Counted from the stretch's first letter, positions 46,855 to 56,617 are shown. The stretch is 64,000 nucleotides of DNA from Variovorax sp. PAMC 28711 (GCF_001577265.1 NZ_CP014517.1:2764501-2828500); one strand, 5' to 3'. The notes: generated by a model not told the origin, from the sequence alone. Numbers and translations: made by a program.

Positions 46855-47808
46855 TTACTTCGTTGCCTTGGTGACCAGCACCACGTCGGTCTTGACCTCG
46901 GCAGGCATCGAGGATTGCGGCTTCTTGTCGGCGATCGCCTTCAGGGCGGTCTCGATGCCGAACACGGCCTGTTTGGCGGCGAACTGGTCGGCCGTGGCGA
47001 GCACGCGGCCATCGGCGAGCATCGGCTTGATCGCGCCGATGTTGTCGTAGCCGACCACCAGCACCTTGCCGGTCTTGCCGGCGGCCTTGACGGCGGCCAC
47101 GGCACCCAGCGCCATGCTGTCGTTGCCGGCCAGCAGCGCCTTGAGGTCCGGATGCTCGCGCATCATGCCGGCGGCGACCGTGTTGCCCTTGTCGATTTCC
47201 CACTGCCCGGATTGCACGCCGACCACCGTCACGCCGGCCGCCTTCATGGCGTCCTGATAGCCGAGGGTGCGTTGCTGCGCGTTGAAGGTCGTCGAAACGC
47301 CTTCGATGATGCCGACCTTGTCACCTGCCTTCAGGCTCTTGGCCAGGTAGTCGCCCACCAGCTTGGCGCCGGCGCGGTTGTCGGGGCCGACGAACGGCAC
47401 CTGGATGCCCTTTTCCTTGAGCGCGGCGGCGTCGAACTGGTTGTCGATGTTGACGACCAGGATGCCCTTGTCGATGGCGGCCTTGGCGACTGCCACCAGC
47501 GCCTTGGAGTCGGCCGGTGCGATGACCAGCGCGTTGATCTTCTGCGCCATCATCTGCTCGACCATCTTGATCTGCGCCGAGGTGTCGGTCTCGTCCTTGA
47601 TGCCGTTGGCCACCAGGGTGTATTCGGCGGCATGCGCCTTCTGGTGCGCCTTGGCGCCGTCTTCCATGGTGCGGAAGAACTCGTTGGCGAGCGACTTCAT
47701 GACGAGCGCGACTTTGGGCTTGTCCTGCGCGAACGCGGGGGTGCTTGCGAGGGCGCCCAGCAGGCTCAGTGCGGCGGCGTTTTGCAGGGTACGGCGGGTG
47801 AACTTCAT
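46855..47808 (-). CDS. rbsB: Ribose-binding periplasmic protein
   Basis: The 317-residue protein has a signal peptide (MKFTRRTLQNAAALSLLGAL, cleaved near AFAQ) and the periplasmic binding protein type I fold with IDKGILVVNIDNQ and the sugar-site GNDSMALGAV and GYDNIGAIKPML. It is the first gene of the operon, about 60 bp from the double operator. A ribosome site AGGAGACAC precedes the start. Ribose is the assigned ligand because of the linked rbsK and rbsD. Confidence 0.94.
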   Translation of the reverse strand: MKFTRRTLQNAAALSLLGALASTPAFAQDKPKVALVMKSLANEFFRTMEDGAKAHQKAHAAEYTLVANGIKDETDTSAQIKMVEQMMAQKINALVIAPADSKALVAVAKAAIDKGILVVNIDNQFDAAALKEKGIQVPFVGPDNRAGAKLVGDYLAKSLKAGDKVGIIEGVSTTFNAQQRTLGYQDAMKAAGVTVVGVQSGQWEIDKGNTVAAGMMREHPDLKALLAGNDSMALGAVAAVKAAGKTGKVLVVGYDNIGAIKPMLADGRVLATADQFAAKQAVFGIETALKAIADKKPQSSMPAEVKTDVVLVTKATK

Positions 47809-47871
47809 GGATGTGTCTCCTGGAGGAATGGTCGGCCGGTCTGTCGCCGGGAGGGCCGATTGTTCAGGAAA

Positions 47872-47895
47872 GCAAACGTTTGCGCAAACGTTTGC
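47872..47895. promoter_or_regulatory. Tandem perfect palindromes, likely RbsR operator
   Basis: GCAAACGTTTGC occurs twice in direct contact (47872-47883 and 47884-47895). Each 12-mer is a perfect palindrome with the AACGTT centre usual for LacI-family operators. They lie between rbsB and the divergent ychF. A candidate rbs promoter (TTGCGC, 17 bp, AACAAT on the minus strand) would overlap the repeats. Confidence 0.82.
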
Positions 47896-47919
47896 GTCTT
47901 AGGTAATACCCTGTGCACC

Positions 47920-47925
47920 TAAAAT
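47920..47925 (+). promoter_or_regulatory. ychF promoter -10 box
   Basis: TAAAAT followed by CG lies 26 bp before the ychF start. The 14-mer CTAAAATCGCCGGT is identical to the one before the ahcY riboswitch. The -35 region (TCTTAG) is weak and near the RbsR operators. Confidence 0.6.
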
Positions 47926-47950
47926 CGCCGGTTGATTCCAGAGGACCTCC

Positions 47951-49042
47951 ATGAGTTTGCAATGCGGCATCGTCGGCCTGCCCAACGTCGGTAAATCCAC
48001 CCTTTTCAATGCGTTGACCAAGGCCGGTATCGCAGCGGAAAACTATCCCTTCTGCACCATCGAGCCGAACACCGGCGTGGTGGAGGTGCCCGACCCGCGC
48101 CTTGCGCAACTCGCGGCCATCATTTCGCCGGAACGCATCGTCCCGGCGATCGTCGAGTTCGTCGACATCGCGGGCCTGGTGGCCGGCGCCAGCACGGGCG
48201 AAGGCCTGGGCAACAAGTTTCTGGCGCATATCCGCGAAACCGACGCCACGGTGAACGTGGTGCGCTGCTTCGACGACGACAACGTCATTCATGTGGCAGG
48301 GAAAGTCGACCCCATCTCCGACATCGAAGTGATCCAGACCGAGCTTTGCCTGGCTGACCTGGCCACCGTCGAAAAAGCACTCCACCGCCACACCAAGGTC
48401 GCGCGCTCCGGCGACAAGGACGCGCAAAAGCTGGTCGCGCTGCTCGAGCGGTGCCAGACCGCACTGAACGAGAACATTCCGGTGCGCGCGCTGGTGTTCA
48501 CGAAGGAAGAGCAGCCGCTGGTGAAGTCGTTCACCCTCATCACCGCCAAGCCGGCGATGTTCGTCGGCAACGTGGCCGAAGACGGCTTCGAGAACAACCC
48601 CTACCTCGATCGCCTGCGCGAATACGCCGACAAGCAGGGCGCGCCGGTGGTGGCGATCTGCGCCAAGATCGAAGCCGAGCTGGCCGACATGGACGACGAG
48701 GACAAGAAAATGTTCCTCGCCGAAATCGGTCAGGAAGAACCGGGCCTTAACCGGCTGATCCGCGCGGCCTTCAAGCTGCTCGGTTTGCAGACCTACTTCA
48801 CGGCCGGCGTGAAGGAAGTGCGTGCCTGGACCATCCACATCGGCGACACCGGCCCGCAGGCGGCCGGCGTGATCCACGGCGACTTCGAGAAGGGCTACAT
48901 CCGGGCCCAGACCATCGCCTTCAACGACTACATCGCCTTCCAGGGCGAGCAGGGCGCGAAGGATGCCGGGAAGATGCGCAGCGAAGGCAAGGAATACGTC
49001 GTCAAGGACGGCGACGTGATGAACTTCCTGTTCAGCTCCTGA
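47951..49042 (+). CDS. ychF: Redox-regulated ATPase YchF (OLA1 family)
   Basis: The 363-residue Obg-like P-loop protein has G1 GLPNVGKST (9-17), a G3 segment DIAGLV and a C-terminal TGS domain (about 278-362, [20 protein letters not shown]). The NxxE-like specificity segment instead of NKxD explains its preference for ATP. It binds the 50S subunit. Divergent from the rbs operon. Confidence 0.96.
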   Translation: MSLQCGIVGLPNVGKSTLFNALTKAGIAAENYPFCTIEPNTGVVEVPDPRLAQLAAIISPERIVPAIVEFVDIAGLVAGASTGEGLGNKFLAHIRETDATVNVVRCFDDDNVIHVAGKVDPISDIEVIQTELCLADLATVEKALHRHTKVARSGDKDAQKLVALLERCQTALNENIPVRALVFTKEEQPLVKSFTLITAKPAMFVGNVAEDGFENNPYLDRLREYADKQGAPVVAICAKIEAELADMDDEDKKMFLAEIGQEEPGLNRLIRAAFKLLGLQTYFTAGVKEVRAWTIHIGDTGPQAAGVIHGDFEKGYIRAQTIAFNDYIAFQGEQGAKDAGKMRSEGKEYVVKDGDVMNFLFSS

Positions 49043-49061
49043 GCTTGACATTGGGCACGCC

Positions 49062-49469
49062 TTGAACAGGTGGAGCATTCCAGCGACGTTGGAGCAGCTC
49101 GTGATCGAGCGAGACCGGCAATGCATCTATTGCAATGTTTCCTTTGCCGTAGTGCCCAGTTCCAAAGGAGAGCGACCGTCTTGGGAACACATCATCAATG
49201 ACGTTCGCATCGTTAGCAGCGACAACATTGCTCGCTGTTGCATGTCCTGCAATGCGAGCAAAGGGGCAAAGGAATTGTCCAATTGGCTCCAGTCTACGTA
49301 TTGCTTGCGCAAGGCAATCACAGAGACGAGCGTTGCTCAGGTCGTGCGTGATGCGCTGAAAAATCCGCCACGCCTGCCCGTGCGCGAAGGCGCGGCTGAT
49401 ATTGACACTCAAACCGTCACCAAGTCCGGCACGCGGTGCGGGCTGGGCGATTCCCCTCTGCGCGGCTGA
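49062..49469 (+). CDS. HNH endonuclease-like protein
   Basis: The 135-residue product starts from TTG (MNRWSIPATLEQLVIERDR), a conserved N-terminus of a small HNH family. The zinc/HNH residues are CIYC, WEHIIND, and CMSCNASKG. Residues 124-135 (TRCGLGDSPLRG) and the stop codon lie within an inverted-repeat-bounded element, so the natural C-terminus may have been replaced. It starts 19 bp after ychF on the same strand. A role as a DNA nuclease is inferred from the fold; no partner is adjacent. Confidence 0.78.
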   Translation: MNRWSIPATLEQLVIERDRQCIYCNVSFAVVPSSKGERPSWEHIINDVRIVSSDNIARCCMSCNASKGAKELSNWLQSTYCLRKAITETSVAQVVRDALKNPPRLPVREGAADIDTQTVTKSGTRCGLGDSPLRG

Positions 49470-49598
49470 GGAACGGAGCGCAGGGCGGATCAGGGCTGCA
49501 GCTGTTTGAGCGAAGCGAGTTCTGCAGACCCCGCTCGGAGCGAGTACCGCAAGGCAGCCCGAAGGGCCCGCGCAGTGGGGTCGCACAGCCCGTGCCGC
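49433..49598. repeat. 166-bp intergenic element with terminal inverted repeats
   Basis: The left end (49433-49456) and right end (49577-49598) are imperfect inverted repeats of about 22 bp; both contain CGGGCTG or its complement CAGCCCG. The interior (CAGGGCTGCAGCTGTTTGAG, GCGAAGCGAGTTCTGCAG) resembles dispersed intergenic repeats that I recall from Comamonadaceae genomes. It carries the HNH stop codon. It has no coding capacity of its own. Confidence 0.7.
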
Positions 49599-49652
49599 AT
49601 GACGGGCGCTCCCCAGCCAACCGAGCAAGGACGCCACCCCACAATACCCGCC

Positions 49653-50330
49653 ATGACGCTCACCGTTCACCACCTCAACAACTCCCGCTCGCAGCGCGTG
49701 CTCTGGCTGCTCGAAGAGCTGGGCCTGCCCTACGACATCGTGCGCTACGAGCGCGATCCGAAAACCATGCTGGCGCCGCCCGAGCTGCGCCAAGTGCATC
49801 CGCTGGGCAAGTCGCCGGTTGTCACCACCGACGACGGGCTCACGCTCGCCGAATCGGGTGCGATTGTCGAGGCCGTGATCGAGCGTTTCGGCCAGGGTCG
49901 CTTCGCGCCGGCTGTTGGCACCCCCGAATCGCTGCGTTACCGCTACTGGCTGCATTACGCCGAAGGCTCGGCCATGCCGCCGCTCTTGCTCAAGCTGATC
50001 TTCGACAAGATCGAAAGCACGAAGATGCCGTTCTTCGCCAAGCCGATCGCCCGGGCCATTGCGGGCAAGGCCAAGGCCGGCTTCATCACGCCCAACATCA
50101 CGACGCACCTCGATTTCCTGGAAGGTGAACTCGGCAAGAGCCGCTGGTTCGCGGGCGAGGACTTCACCGGTGCCGACATTCAGATGAGTTTTCCGATCGA
50201 GGCCGCGCAAGCCCGGGGCGGACTCGACGCCTCGCGGCCCAAACTGATGGCGTATCTCGACCGAATCCACGCACGGCCCGCCTACAAGCGCGCGCTGCAG
50301 CGCGGCGGCCCGTACGGCCTGCTGAGCTGA
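49653..50330 (+). CDS. Glutathione S-transferase family protein
   Basis: The 225-residue protein has a thioredoxin-fold N-terminus (MTLTVHHLNNSRSQRVLWLLEE; catalytic Ser near 10-12) with the cis-Pro KSPVVTTDDG and the ESGAI motif, then a helical C-terminal domain with the N-capping GADIQMSFP. The start at 49653 is chosen because codons before it come from the repeat region. Substrate unknown. Confidence 0.9.
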   Translation: MTLTVHHLNNSRSQRVLWLLEELGLPYDIVRYERDPKTMLAPPELRQVHPLGKSPVVTTDDGLTLAESGAIVEAVIERFGQGRFAPAVGTPESLRYRYWLHYAEGSAMPPLLLKLIFDKIESTKMPFFAKPIARAIAGKAKAGFITPNITTHLDFLEGELGKSRWFAGEDFTGADIQMSFPIEAAQARGGLDASRPKLMAYLDRIHARPAYKRALQRGGPYGLLS

Positions 50331-50336
50331 AAAAAA

Positions 50337-50807
50337 TCAGTCCGGCCAGATGTAGAGGAGCGCGACCGTCATCGTGACGTAGCGCGCGAATTTGCCGATG
50401 GCCATGTAGAACACGCAGGGCCAGAACGACAGCTTGAGCCAGCCCGCGACGGCGCAGAGCGGGTCGCCCACCAGCGGCAGCCAGCTCAGCAGGCACGCCT
50501 TCGGTCCGAGCCTTTCCAGCCAGCCGAGCACGCGCACATGGTGCTTCGAGTTCGCGTATTTGTCGGCCACCTTGTGTGCGCCGTAGCCCAACCACCAGTC
50601 GACAGCGCCGCCGAGGGTGTTGCCGATCGTCGCGACCGCGATGGCCGGCCAGAACATGTCGGGGTTGAGCTTGAGCAGGCCGAAGAGAAAGGGCTCGGAG
50701 CCCACCGGCACCAGCGTGGCCGATACAAAGGCCGCGATGAAGAGTGTCGACAGTCCGAACTGCGGCAGCGCGAGCAGCGCCAGAAGGGAATCGAGCCAGG
50801 CTTGCAT
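50337..50807 (-). CDS. YqaA-family (DedA/VTT-like) membrane protein
   Basis: The 156-residue protein has about four spans and the VTT-fold segments SATLVPVGSEPFLFGLL and GNTLGGAVDWWLGYGA, with GDPLCAVAGWLKL near the end. YqaA proteins are small DedA relatives proposed to move lipids. Start at 50807 (MQAWLDSLLALL). It converges with the GST gene with 6 bp between. Confidence 0.88.
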   Translation of the reverse strand: MQAWLDSLLALLALPQFGLSTLFIAAFVSATLVPVGSEPFLFGLLKLNPDMFWPAIAVATIGNTLGGAVDWWLGYGAHKVADKYANSKHHVRVLGWLERLGPKACLLSWLPLVGDPLCAVAGWLKLSFWPCVFYMAIGKFARYVTMTVALLYIWPD

Positions 50808-50922
50808 GGTGCGGGGAGTATAGGAAGGGCCGCCGGAGCGCCGCGTCGGAGAATGCGCCGGACATCGCCCGAGTACGCCCCCGCACGGCGCGGCGCAAGC
50901 CCGGGTATTCCGGTGCAAATCG

Positions 50923-50954
50923 TTTCAGTCACTGAAATCGTCCGTGGCTACAAT
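50923..50954 (+). promoter_or_regulatory. dusB-fis promoter with overlapping palindrome
   Basis: TACAAT (50949-50954) followed by CG is a good -10 box. The palindrome TTTCAG-TCA-CTGAAA (50923-50937) covers the expected -35 position. Transcription would begin near 50961, so the ATG at 50944 cannot be used and dusB starts at 51001. Confidence 0.6.
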
Positions 50955-51000
50955 CGTGCCTCATTTTTCAGCAGCCGCATCGCGCCGCCACTCCTTTCCC

Positions 51001-52059
51001 ATGTCCCTCCTCATCGGCCACATCGCGCTGGAAAACCGGCTGTTCGTCGCGCCCATGGCCGGCGTGACGGACCGGCCGTTCCGCATGCTGTGCCGAACGC
51101 TTGGGGCGGGCTACGCGGTGAGCGAAATGGTCACCTCGCGCAAGGAGCTGTGGGGCTCGCTCAAGACCTCGCGGCGCGCGAACCACGAGGGCGAGCCCGG
51201 CCCGATCGCGGTGCAGATCGCCGGCACCGACGCGGCCATGATGGCCGAGGCGGCGCGCTACAACATCGACCGCGGCGCGCAGATCATCGACATCAACATG
51301 GGCTGCCCCGCCAAGAAGGTGTGCAACAAGTGGGCCGGCTCCGCGTTGATGCGCGACGAGCCGCTGGCCCTCGAAATCGTACAGGCCGTGGTCGATGCGG
51401 CGGCGCCGCACAACGTGCCGGTCACGCTCAAGATGCGCACCGGCTGGAGCGACGACCAGCGCAATGCGGTGAAGCTCGCACGCGATTTCGAGTCGGCCGG
51501 CGTGCAGATGCTGACGGTGCACGGCCGCACGCGCGAGCAGGGCTACAAGGGTGCCGCCGAATACGAGACCATCGCCGCCGTCAAGGCCGCGGTGCGCGTT
51601 CCAGTGGTCGCGAATGGGGACGTGACGAGCCCCGAAAAAGCCCGTGACGTGTTGGCGCTGACCGGCGCGGACGCGGTGATGGTGGGTCGCGCCGCGCAAG
51701 GGCGTCCCTGGATTTTTCGCGAGATCGCGCATTTCCTCGAGCACGGCACGCACCTTGCACCGCCGCTGGTCGTCGAAGTGCGGCGTCTGCTGCTCGATCA
51801 CCTGGTCGAGCACTACGCGCTCTATGGCGAATGGAGCGGCGTGCGCACGGCGCGCAAACACATCGGTTGGTATGTGCGCAGCCTGGCCGGCGGCGAGGCG
51901 TTCCGCGCACGCATGAATTCAATCGAAGACAGTGCACAGCAACTGCGTGCGGTGGGGGACTATTTCGACGGGTTGGCGGACTGCATGGACCGCTTGCCCG
52001 ATCACCAGGACATCGCAGAGTGGTCCGGTGCAGAGGAGGCGGCCTGCGCCGCCGGTTGA
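51001..52059 (+). CDS. dusB: tRNA-dihydrouridine synthase B
   Basis: The 352-residue flavoenzyme reduces uridine in the tRNA D-loop. It has VAPMAGVTDRPFR, the catalytic cysteine C102 in NMGCPAKKVCNKWAGS, and TVHGRTREQGY and VVANGDV FMN-site segments. It lies directly before fis, the order conserved in gamma- and betaproteobacteria. Confidence 0.96.
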   Translation: MSLLIGHIALENRLFVAPMAGVTDRPFRMLCRTLGAGYAVSEMVTSRKELWGSLKTSRRANHEGEPGPIAVQIAGTDAAMMAEAARYNIDRGAQIIDINMGCPAKKVCNKWAGSALMRDEPLALEIVQAVVDAAAPHNVPVTLKMRTGWSDDQRNAVKLARDFESAGVQMLTVHGRTREQGYKGAAEYETIAAVKAAVRVPVVANGDVTSPEKARDVLALTGADAVMVGRAAQGRPWIFREIAHFLEHGTHLAPPLVVEVRRLLLDHLVEHYALYGEWSGVRTARKHIGWYVRSLAGGEAFRARMNSIEDSAQQLRAVGDYFDGLADCMDRLPDHQDIAEWSGAEEAACAAG

Positions 52060-52088
52060 GGCCAGTTGCGAAGAGCAAAGAAACAAGC

Positions 52089-52325
52089 ATGAGCAAGAAA
52101 CACATCGAGGACTGCGTGCGCAGCAGTCTGGACGGCTATTTTCGCGACCTGCGCGGGACCGAACCCGACGGCATGTACGAGATGCTCGTGCGCGTGGTCG
52201 AAAAACCGCTGCTCGACGTCGTCATGGCGCGCGCCGAGGGCAATCAGTCGCGCGCGGCGCAATGGCTGGGCCTCAATCGCAACACGCTGCGGAAAAAACT
52301 CGTCGAACACAAACTCCTGAAATAA
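52089..52325 (+). CDS. fis: Fis family DNA-binding protein
   Basis: The 78-residue nucleoid protein has a short N-terminal arm and a C-terminal helix-turn-helix NQSRAAQWLGLNRNTLRKKL (about 53-72). It is shorter than E. coli Fis (98), normal for betaproteobacteria. The start ATG is 29 bp after dusB, in one transcription unit. Confidence 0.96.
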   Translation: MSKKHIEDCVRSSLDGYFRDLRGTEPDGMYEMLVRVVEKPLLDVVMARAEGNQSRAAQWLGLNRNTLRKKLVEHKLLK

Positions 52326-52337
52326 CAAAGAACGCGC

Positions 52338-53945
52338 ATGGCATTGACTGCACTCCTCTCCGTTTCCGACAAGACCGGCATCCTCGAATTCGCCCAGGCG
52401 CTCGACGCGCTTGGCATCAAGCTGTTGTCCACCGGCGGCACCGCCAAGCTGCTCGCCGATGCGGGCCTGCCGGTCACCGAGGTGGCCGACCACACCGGTT
52501 TCCCCGAGATGCTCGACGGCCGCGTGAAGACGCTGCACCCGAAGATCCACGGCGGCCTGCTCGCACGCCGCGATCTGCCGGCGCACGTGGCGGCGATCCA
52601 GGAACACGGCATCGACACCATCGACCTGCTGGTGGTCAACCTCTACCCGTTCGAAGCCACTGTCGCCAAGGCGGGCTGCACGCTCGAAGACGCGATCGAG
52701 AACATCGACATCGGCGGACCGGCCATGGTGCGCAGCGCGGCCAAGAACTGGAAGGACGTCGGCGTGTTGACCGATGCCTCGCAGTACCCCGTGGCGCTCG
52801 CCGAGCTCAAGGCCACCGGCCAACTCAGCGACAAGACGAAGTTCGGCTTCTCGGTGGCGGCGTTCAACCGCATCGCCGACTACGACGGCGCGATCAGCGA
52901 CTACCTGTCGGCCATCGATTTCGACGCCAGCATCGGCCAGCCCGCGCCGACACGCGCGTTGTTTCCGGCGCAGAGCAACGGCCGCTTCGTCAAGCTGCAG
53001 GACCTGCGCTACGGCGAGAACCCGCACCAGCAGGCCGCGTTCTATCGCGACCTCTTCCCGGCACCCGGCTCGCTGGTGAGTGCGAAGCAATTGCAGGGCA
53101 AGGAGCTCAGCTACAACAACATCGCTGACGCCGATGCGGCGTGGGAATGTGTGAAGAGCTTCGACGTGCCGGCCTGCGTGATCGTCAAGCACGCCAACCC
53201 GTGCGGCGTGGGCGTCGGCAAGGGCGCTGGCGAAGCCTATGCCAAGGCTTTCAAGACCGATCCGACCTCGGCCTTCGGCGGCATCATCGCTTTCAACCGC
53301 CCAGTCGACGCGGCCACCGCGCAGGAGATCAACAAGCAGTTCGTCGAGGTGCTGATGGCGCCCGGCTACACGCCCGAGGCGCTCGCCGTGTTCCAGGCCA
53401 CCAAGGCCAAGCTCAACGTGCGCGTGCTCGAAATCGCGCTGCCACCGGGTGGCGCGACCGACTGGGACAACGGCCGCAATGCCATGGACGTCAAGCGCGT
53501 CGGCTCGGGGCTCCTGATGCAAACCGCCGACAACCGCGTGTTGCAAGCCAGCGAGCTCAAGGTCGTCAGCAGGAAGCAGCCGACGCCGCAGCAACTCGAA
53601 GACCTGCTCTTCGCCTGGAAGGTCGCGAAGTTCGTGAAGAGCAACGCAATCGTGTTCTGCGCAGGTGGCATGACGATGGGCGTCGGTGCCGGTCAGATGA
53701 GCCGCCTCGACTCCGCACGCATCGCGAGCATCAAGGCCGAGCACGCGGGCCTGTCGCTGAAAGACACGGCAGTCGCGAGCGATGCCTTCTTCCCGTTCCG
53801 CGACGGCCTCGACGTGGTGGTGGATGCCGGCGCGAGCTGCGTGATCCAGCCTGGCGGTTCGATGCGCGACCAGGAAGTGATCGACGCGGCAGACGAGCGC
53901 GGCGTGGTGATGGTGCTCAGCGGCGTGCGCCACTTCCGGCATTGA
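52338..53945 (+). CDS. purH: Bifunctional AICAR transformylase/IMP cyclohydrolase
   Basis: The 535-residue enzyme does the last two steps of IMP synthesis. The N-terminal MGS-like cyclohydrolase domain has [16 protein letters not shown] and the C-terminal transformylase has [13 protein letters not shown] and FPFRDGLD. It follows fis by 12 bp. Confidence 0.97.
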   Translation: MALTALLSVSDKTGILEFAQALDALGIKLLSTGGTAKLLADAGLPVTEVADHTGFPEMLDGRVKTLHPKIHGGLLARRDLPAHVAAIQEHGIDTIDLLVVNLYPFEATVAKAGCTLEDAIENIDIGGPAMVRSAAKNWKDVGVLTDASQYPVALAELKATGQLSDKTKFGFSVAAFNRIADYDGAISDYLSAIDFDASIGQPAPTRALFPAQSNGRFVKLQDLRYGENPHQQAAFYRDLFPAPGSLVSAKQLQGKELSYNNIADADAAWECVKSFDVPACVIVKHANPCGVGVGKGAGEAYAKAFKTDPTSAFGGIIAFNRPVDAATAQEINKQFVEVLMAPGYTPEALAVFQATKAKLNVRVLEIALPPGGATDWDNGRNAMDVKRVGSGLLMQTADNRVLQASELKVVSRKQPTPQQLEDLLFAWKVAKFVKSNAIVFCAGGMTMGVGAGQMSRLDSARIASIKAEHAGLSLKDTAVASDAFFPFRDGLDVVVDAGASCVIQPGGSMRDQEVIDAADERGVVMVLSGVRHFRH

Positions 53946-54283
53946 ACGCAGTGCTGCGGCTTCGCCTCGCAACGGTTGCTTTGTGTCTGGGCGGGGCCGC
54001 GAGTGCGCAGGCCCAGGCGCTCACGCCGGAAGCGCTCGCCCGAAAGAACAGCTGCATGGCGTGCCATGGGCTGGTCCATAAGCAGGTCGGGCCGGGTTTT
54101 GCCGAGGTGGCGCGTCGCTATCGCAACGATGCGGCGCTCGCGCCGCAACTGGCCGCGAAGATCCGCAACGGAAGCGTCGGCACCTGGGGCCGGCTCATCA
54201 TGCCGCGGCAGCCGCAGTTGTCGGAAGACGATGCGCTGGTGCTGGCGCGGTGGGTACTGAGCCAGCCGCCGCCACCGCCCTGA
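53942..54283 (+). CDS. Small class I cytochrome c
   Basis: The 113-residue protein has a signal peptide (cleavage near ASAQA), a haem motif CMACH (38-42) and a probable axial Met in RLIMPRQ (M87), so it is a monohaem cytochrome. It starts from TTG 53942 overlapping the purH stop, or from GTG 53951. Resembles cytochrome c551/c552 with a [16 protein letters not shown] segment. Redox partner unknown. Confidence 0.88.
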   Translation: MNAVLRLRLATVALCLGGAASAQAQALTPEALARKNSCMACHGLVHKQVGPGFAEVARRYRNDAALAPQLAAKIRNGSVGTWGRLIMPRQPQLSEDDALVLARWVLSQPPPPP

Positions 54284-54298
54284 TTTCGGGCGCAGATC

Positions 54299-55597
54299 TT
54301 ATTGCTGCGCGAGCGTCTTGAAGATCTCGCGAGCGGCCTCGACCGTGGCGGCGATGTCGTCGTCGGTGTGCGCGGCACTCACGAAGCCGGCCTCGTACAA
54401 CGCGGGTGCGATGTAGACGCCACGGTCGAGCAGGCCGTGGAACAGCGCATTGAACTTGGCGTTGTCGGTCGTCATCACGGTGGCGTAGTTCTGCGGCAAC
54501 TGGTCGAACAGGAAGAAGCCGAACATGCCGCCTTCGCTGTCGGCGCTGAAGGGCACGCCCTCGGCCGATGCAGCGGATTTCAATCCGTCGGTCAGCGAGC
54601 GCGTCCTGGCGGACAGTGCTTCGTAGAAGCCGGGCTTCGAGATTTCCTTGAGGGTCGCCAGGCCACAGGCCGTGGCGACCGGGTTGCCCGACAGCGTGCC
54701 GGCCTGATACACCGGTCCGAGCGGCGCCAGCAATTCCATGATGGCGCGCGGCCCACCGAATGCGGCGAGCGGCATGCCGCCACCGATGACCTTGCCGAGC
54801 ACCGTGAGGTCCGGCGTGATGCCGAGCACGCCCTGCGCGCCATGCAGGCCCACGCGAAAGCCGGTCATGACTTCGTCGAACACCAGCAGCGCGCCGTGCT
54901 GAGTGCAGAGTTCGCGGCACCGTTTGGCAAACGGGGCGCTGGCGCGCACGAAGTTCATGTTGCCGGCGATCGCCTCGATCATCAGGCAGGCCAGTTCGTG
55001 CCCATGCAGCGCGAAGGCTTCTTCGAGTTGCGCGAGGTTGTTGTACTCGAGCACCAGCGTGTGCTGAACCACTTCGGGCGGCACGCCGGCCGAGGTCGGG
55101 TTGCCGAAGGTGGCGAGGCCGGAGCCGGCTTTCACCAGCAGCGCATCGGCATGGCCGTGGTAGCAGCCTTCGAACTTGATGATGTATTTGCGGCCGGTCG
55201 CGCCACGCGCGAGGCGCAATGCGCTCATCGCGGCTTCGGTGCCCGAGCTGACGAGCCGCACCATCTCCATCGACGGCACCAGCGCGAGGATGGTCTCCGC
55301 CAGTTCGATCTCGCGCTCGGTCGGCGCCCCGTACGAAAAGCCCTCGAGCACGGCCTTCTGCACCGCCTCGACCACCGCGGGATGGCCGTGGCCGAGGATC
55401 ATCGGACCCCATGAGCCGATGTAGTCGATGTAGCGCTTGTCGGCGGCATCCCAGAAGTAAGCGCCGTGCGCACGCTGGATGAAGCGCGGCGTGCCGCCGA
55501 CCGCCTTGAAGGCGCGCACCGGCGAATTCACGCCGCCGGGGATCACGGCGCGGGCGCGCTCGAAGAGGATGTCGTTGGGGTCGGTGGAAGTCGTCAT
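54299..55597 (-). CDS. hemL: Glutamate-1-semialdehyde 2,1-aminomutase
   Basis: This PLP enzyme makes 5-aminolevulinate in the C5 haem route. The 432-residue product has the PLP lysine K269 in [25 protein letters not shown] and [15 protein letters not shown]. It follows the ThiD-like gene by 3 bp, suggesting co-transcription. Confidence 0.97.
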   Translation of the reverse strand: MTTSTDPNDILFERARAVIPGGVNSPVRAFKAVGGTPRFIQRAHGAYFWDAADKRYIDYIGSWGPMILGHGHPAVVEAVQKAVLEGFSYGAPTEREIELAETILALVPSMEMVRLVSSGTEAAMSALRLARGATGRKYIIKFEGCYHGHADALLVKAGSGLATFGNPTSAGVPPEVVQHTLVLEYNNLAQLEEAFALHGHELACLMIEAIAGNMNFVRASAPFAKRCRELCTQHGALLVFDEVMTGFRVGLHGAQGVLGITPDLTVLGKVIGGGMPLAAFGGPRAIMELLAPLGPVYQAGTLSGNPVATACGLATLKEISKPGFYEALSARTRSLTDGLKSAASAEGVPFSADSEGGMFGFFLFDQLPQNYATVMTTDNAKFNALFHGLLDRGVYIAPALYEAGFVSAAHTDDDIAATVEAAREIFKTLAQQ

Positions 55598-55600
55598 CGG

Positions 55601-56572
55601 TCAGTGTCGGGTGTCGTGCGGGGGGAGGCCGAAGTCGGGGCCGGAAATGTCGGGGATCTCGTCTTCGTCGTCATCGTCGTCTTCGGCCTGGGCCCAGAAG
55701 AGGCGGTCGGGCAGCACGTGGCCCATGCCGGGCCGGAAACCCGCGTCGAGACAGCGGTCCATGTAGCTCAGCGCTTCGCTGGCGGCGGCCACCAGGTCGG
55801 TGCCGCTGGCCAGCAGCGCCGCCAGCGCGGCGGACAAGGTGTCGCCCGCGCCCGCGAAGACGGCTTCGAGGCGCTCGTACTTTTCGCTGGCGAGCACCGA
55901 TTGCGGTGAGGCCAGCACGTTGTCGATGAACTGGTCGGGCAGCATGATGCCGGTGACGAGCGTGTAAGGCACGCCGAATTCCCCGGCGGCCTTGGCGATG
56001 TCGCGCGCGCCCGGCGGGCGGTCGCCGGTCCAGTCGGGCAGCAACCAGCGCCACAGCGTGCTGTGGTTGCCGACCAGCACGGTGGTCTGTGGCAGCACGA
56101 GTTCGCGAAAGGCGTCGAGGTACGCCTCGATCTGGTTCTCGTCCCACCACGACAGGTTGGGCATGTAGGCGACCACGGGCACGTCGGGGTAGTCGGTCGC
56201 GGTCTCGGCCACGGTGCTCAGCGTTTCGGGCGAACCGACAAAACCGACCTTGATCACCTGCACCGGCACGTCTTCGAGCACGGCGCGGGTCTGCTCGGCC
56301 ACCGCTTCTTCGTCGAAAGCGAAGTGGTCGAAGATTTCGGCGGTGTCGCGGGCGTAGGCGCCCGTCACGATCGGCAGCATGTGGGCGCCCACTGATGCCA
56401 TGGCCAAGGCGTCGCCGCCCAGGCCGCCGGCCCCGCTCGGATCGCTCGCGTTGAAAACGAGCACGCACGGCGGGTTGAGGTCGGCGTCGACGACCTCGGC
56501 TTCGTCGTTCGCGGGGTCGTTAAGATCGCCCGGCGGACGGGTTTGGGCTGCTGGTAATAAGTAAGTGGTCAT
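55601..56572 (-). CDS. ThiD-like hydroxymethylpyrimidine/phosphomethylpyrimidine kinase
   Basis: The 323-residue ribokinase-fold protein has NASDPSGAGGLGGD near residue 40 and GAGDTLSAALAALLASG near 245, which match ThiD. The C-terminus is unusual: WAQAEDDDDDEDEIPDISGPD, a strongly acidic tail. The N-terminal 33 residues are also poorly conserved. It is the upstream partner of hemL, so thiamine or B6 chemistry linked to haem is possible but not shown. I do not give a symbol because the motif spacing is divergent. Confidence 0.8.
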   Translation of the reverse strand: MTTYLLPAAQTRPPGDLNDPANDEAEVVDADLNPPCVLVFNASDPSGAGGLGGDALAMASVGAHMLPIVTGAYARDTAEIFDHFAFDEEAVAEQTRAVLEDVPVQVIKVGFVGSPETLSTVAETATDYPDVPVVAYMPNLSWWDENQIEAYLDAFRELVLPQTTVLVGNHSTLWRWLLPDWTGDRPPGARDIAKAAGEFGVPYTLVTGIMLPDQFIDNVLASPQSVLASEKYERLEAVFAGAGDTLSAALAALLASGTDLVAAASEALSYMDRCLDAGFRPGMGHVLPDRLFWAQAEDDDDDEDEIPDISGPDFGLPPHDTRH

Positions 56573-56617
56573 ATGCCGGTCCGTGTCATCTCGATGGTGG
56601 CATATGTGAGACGTTGG

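Noticed and set aside
49506..49652. 49-codon N-terminal extension of the GST
   Set aside because: The codons derive from the intergenic repeat and the GST fold begins exactly at 49653.
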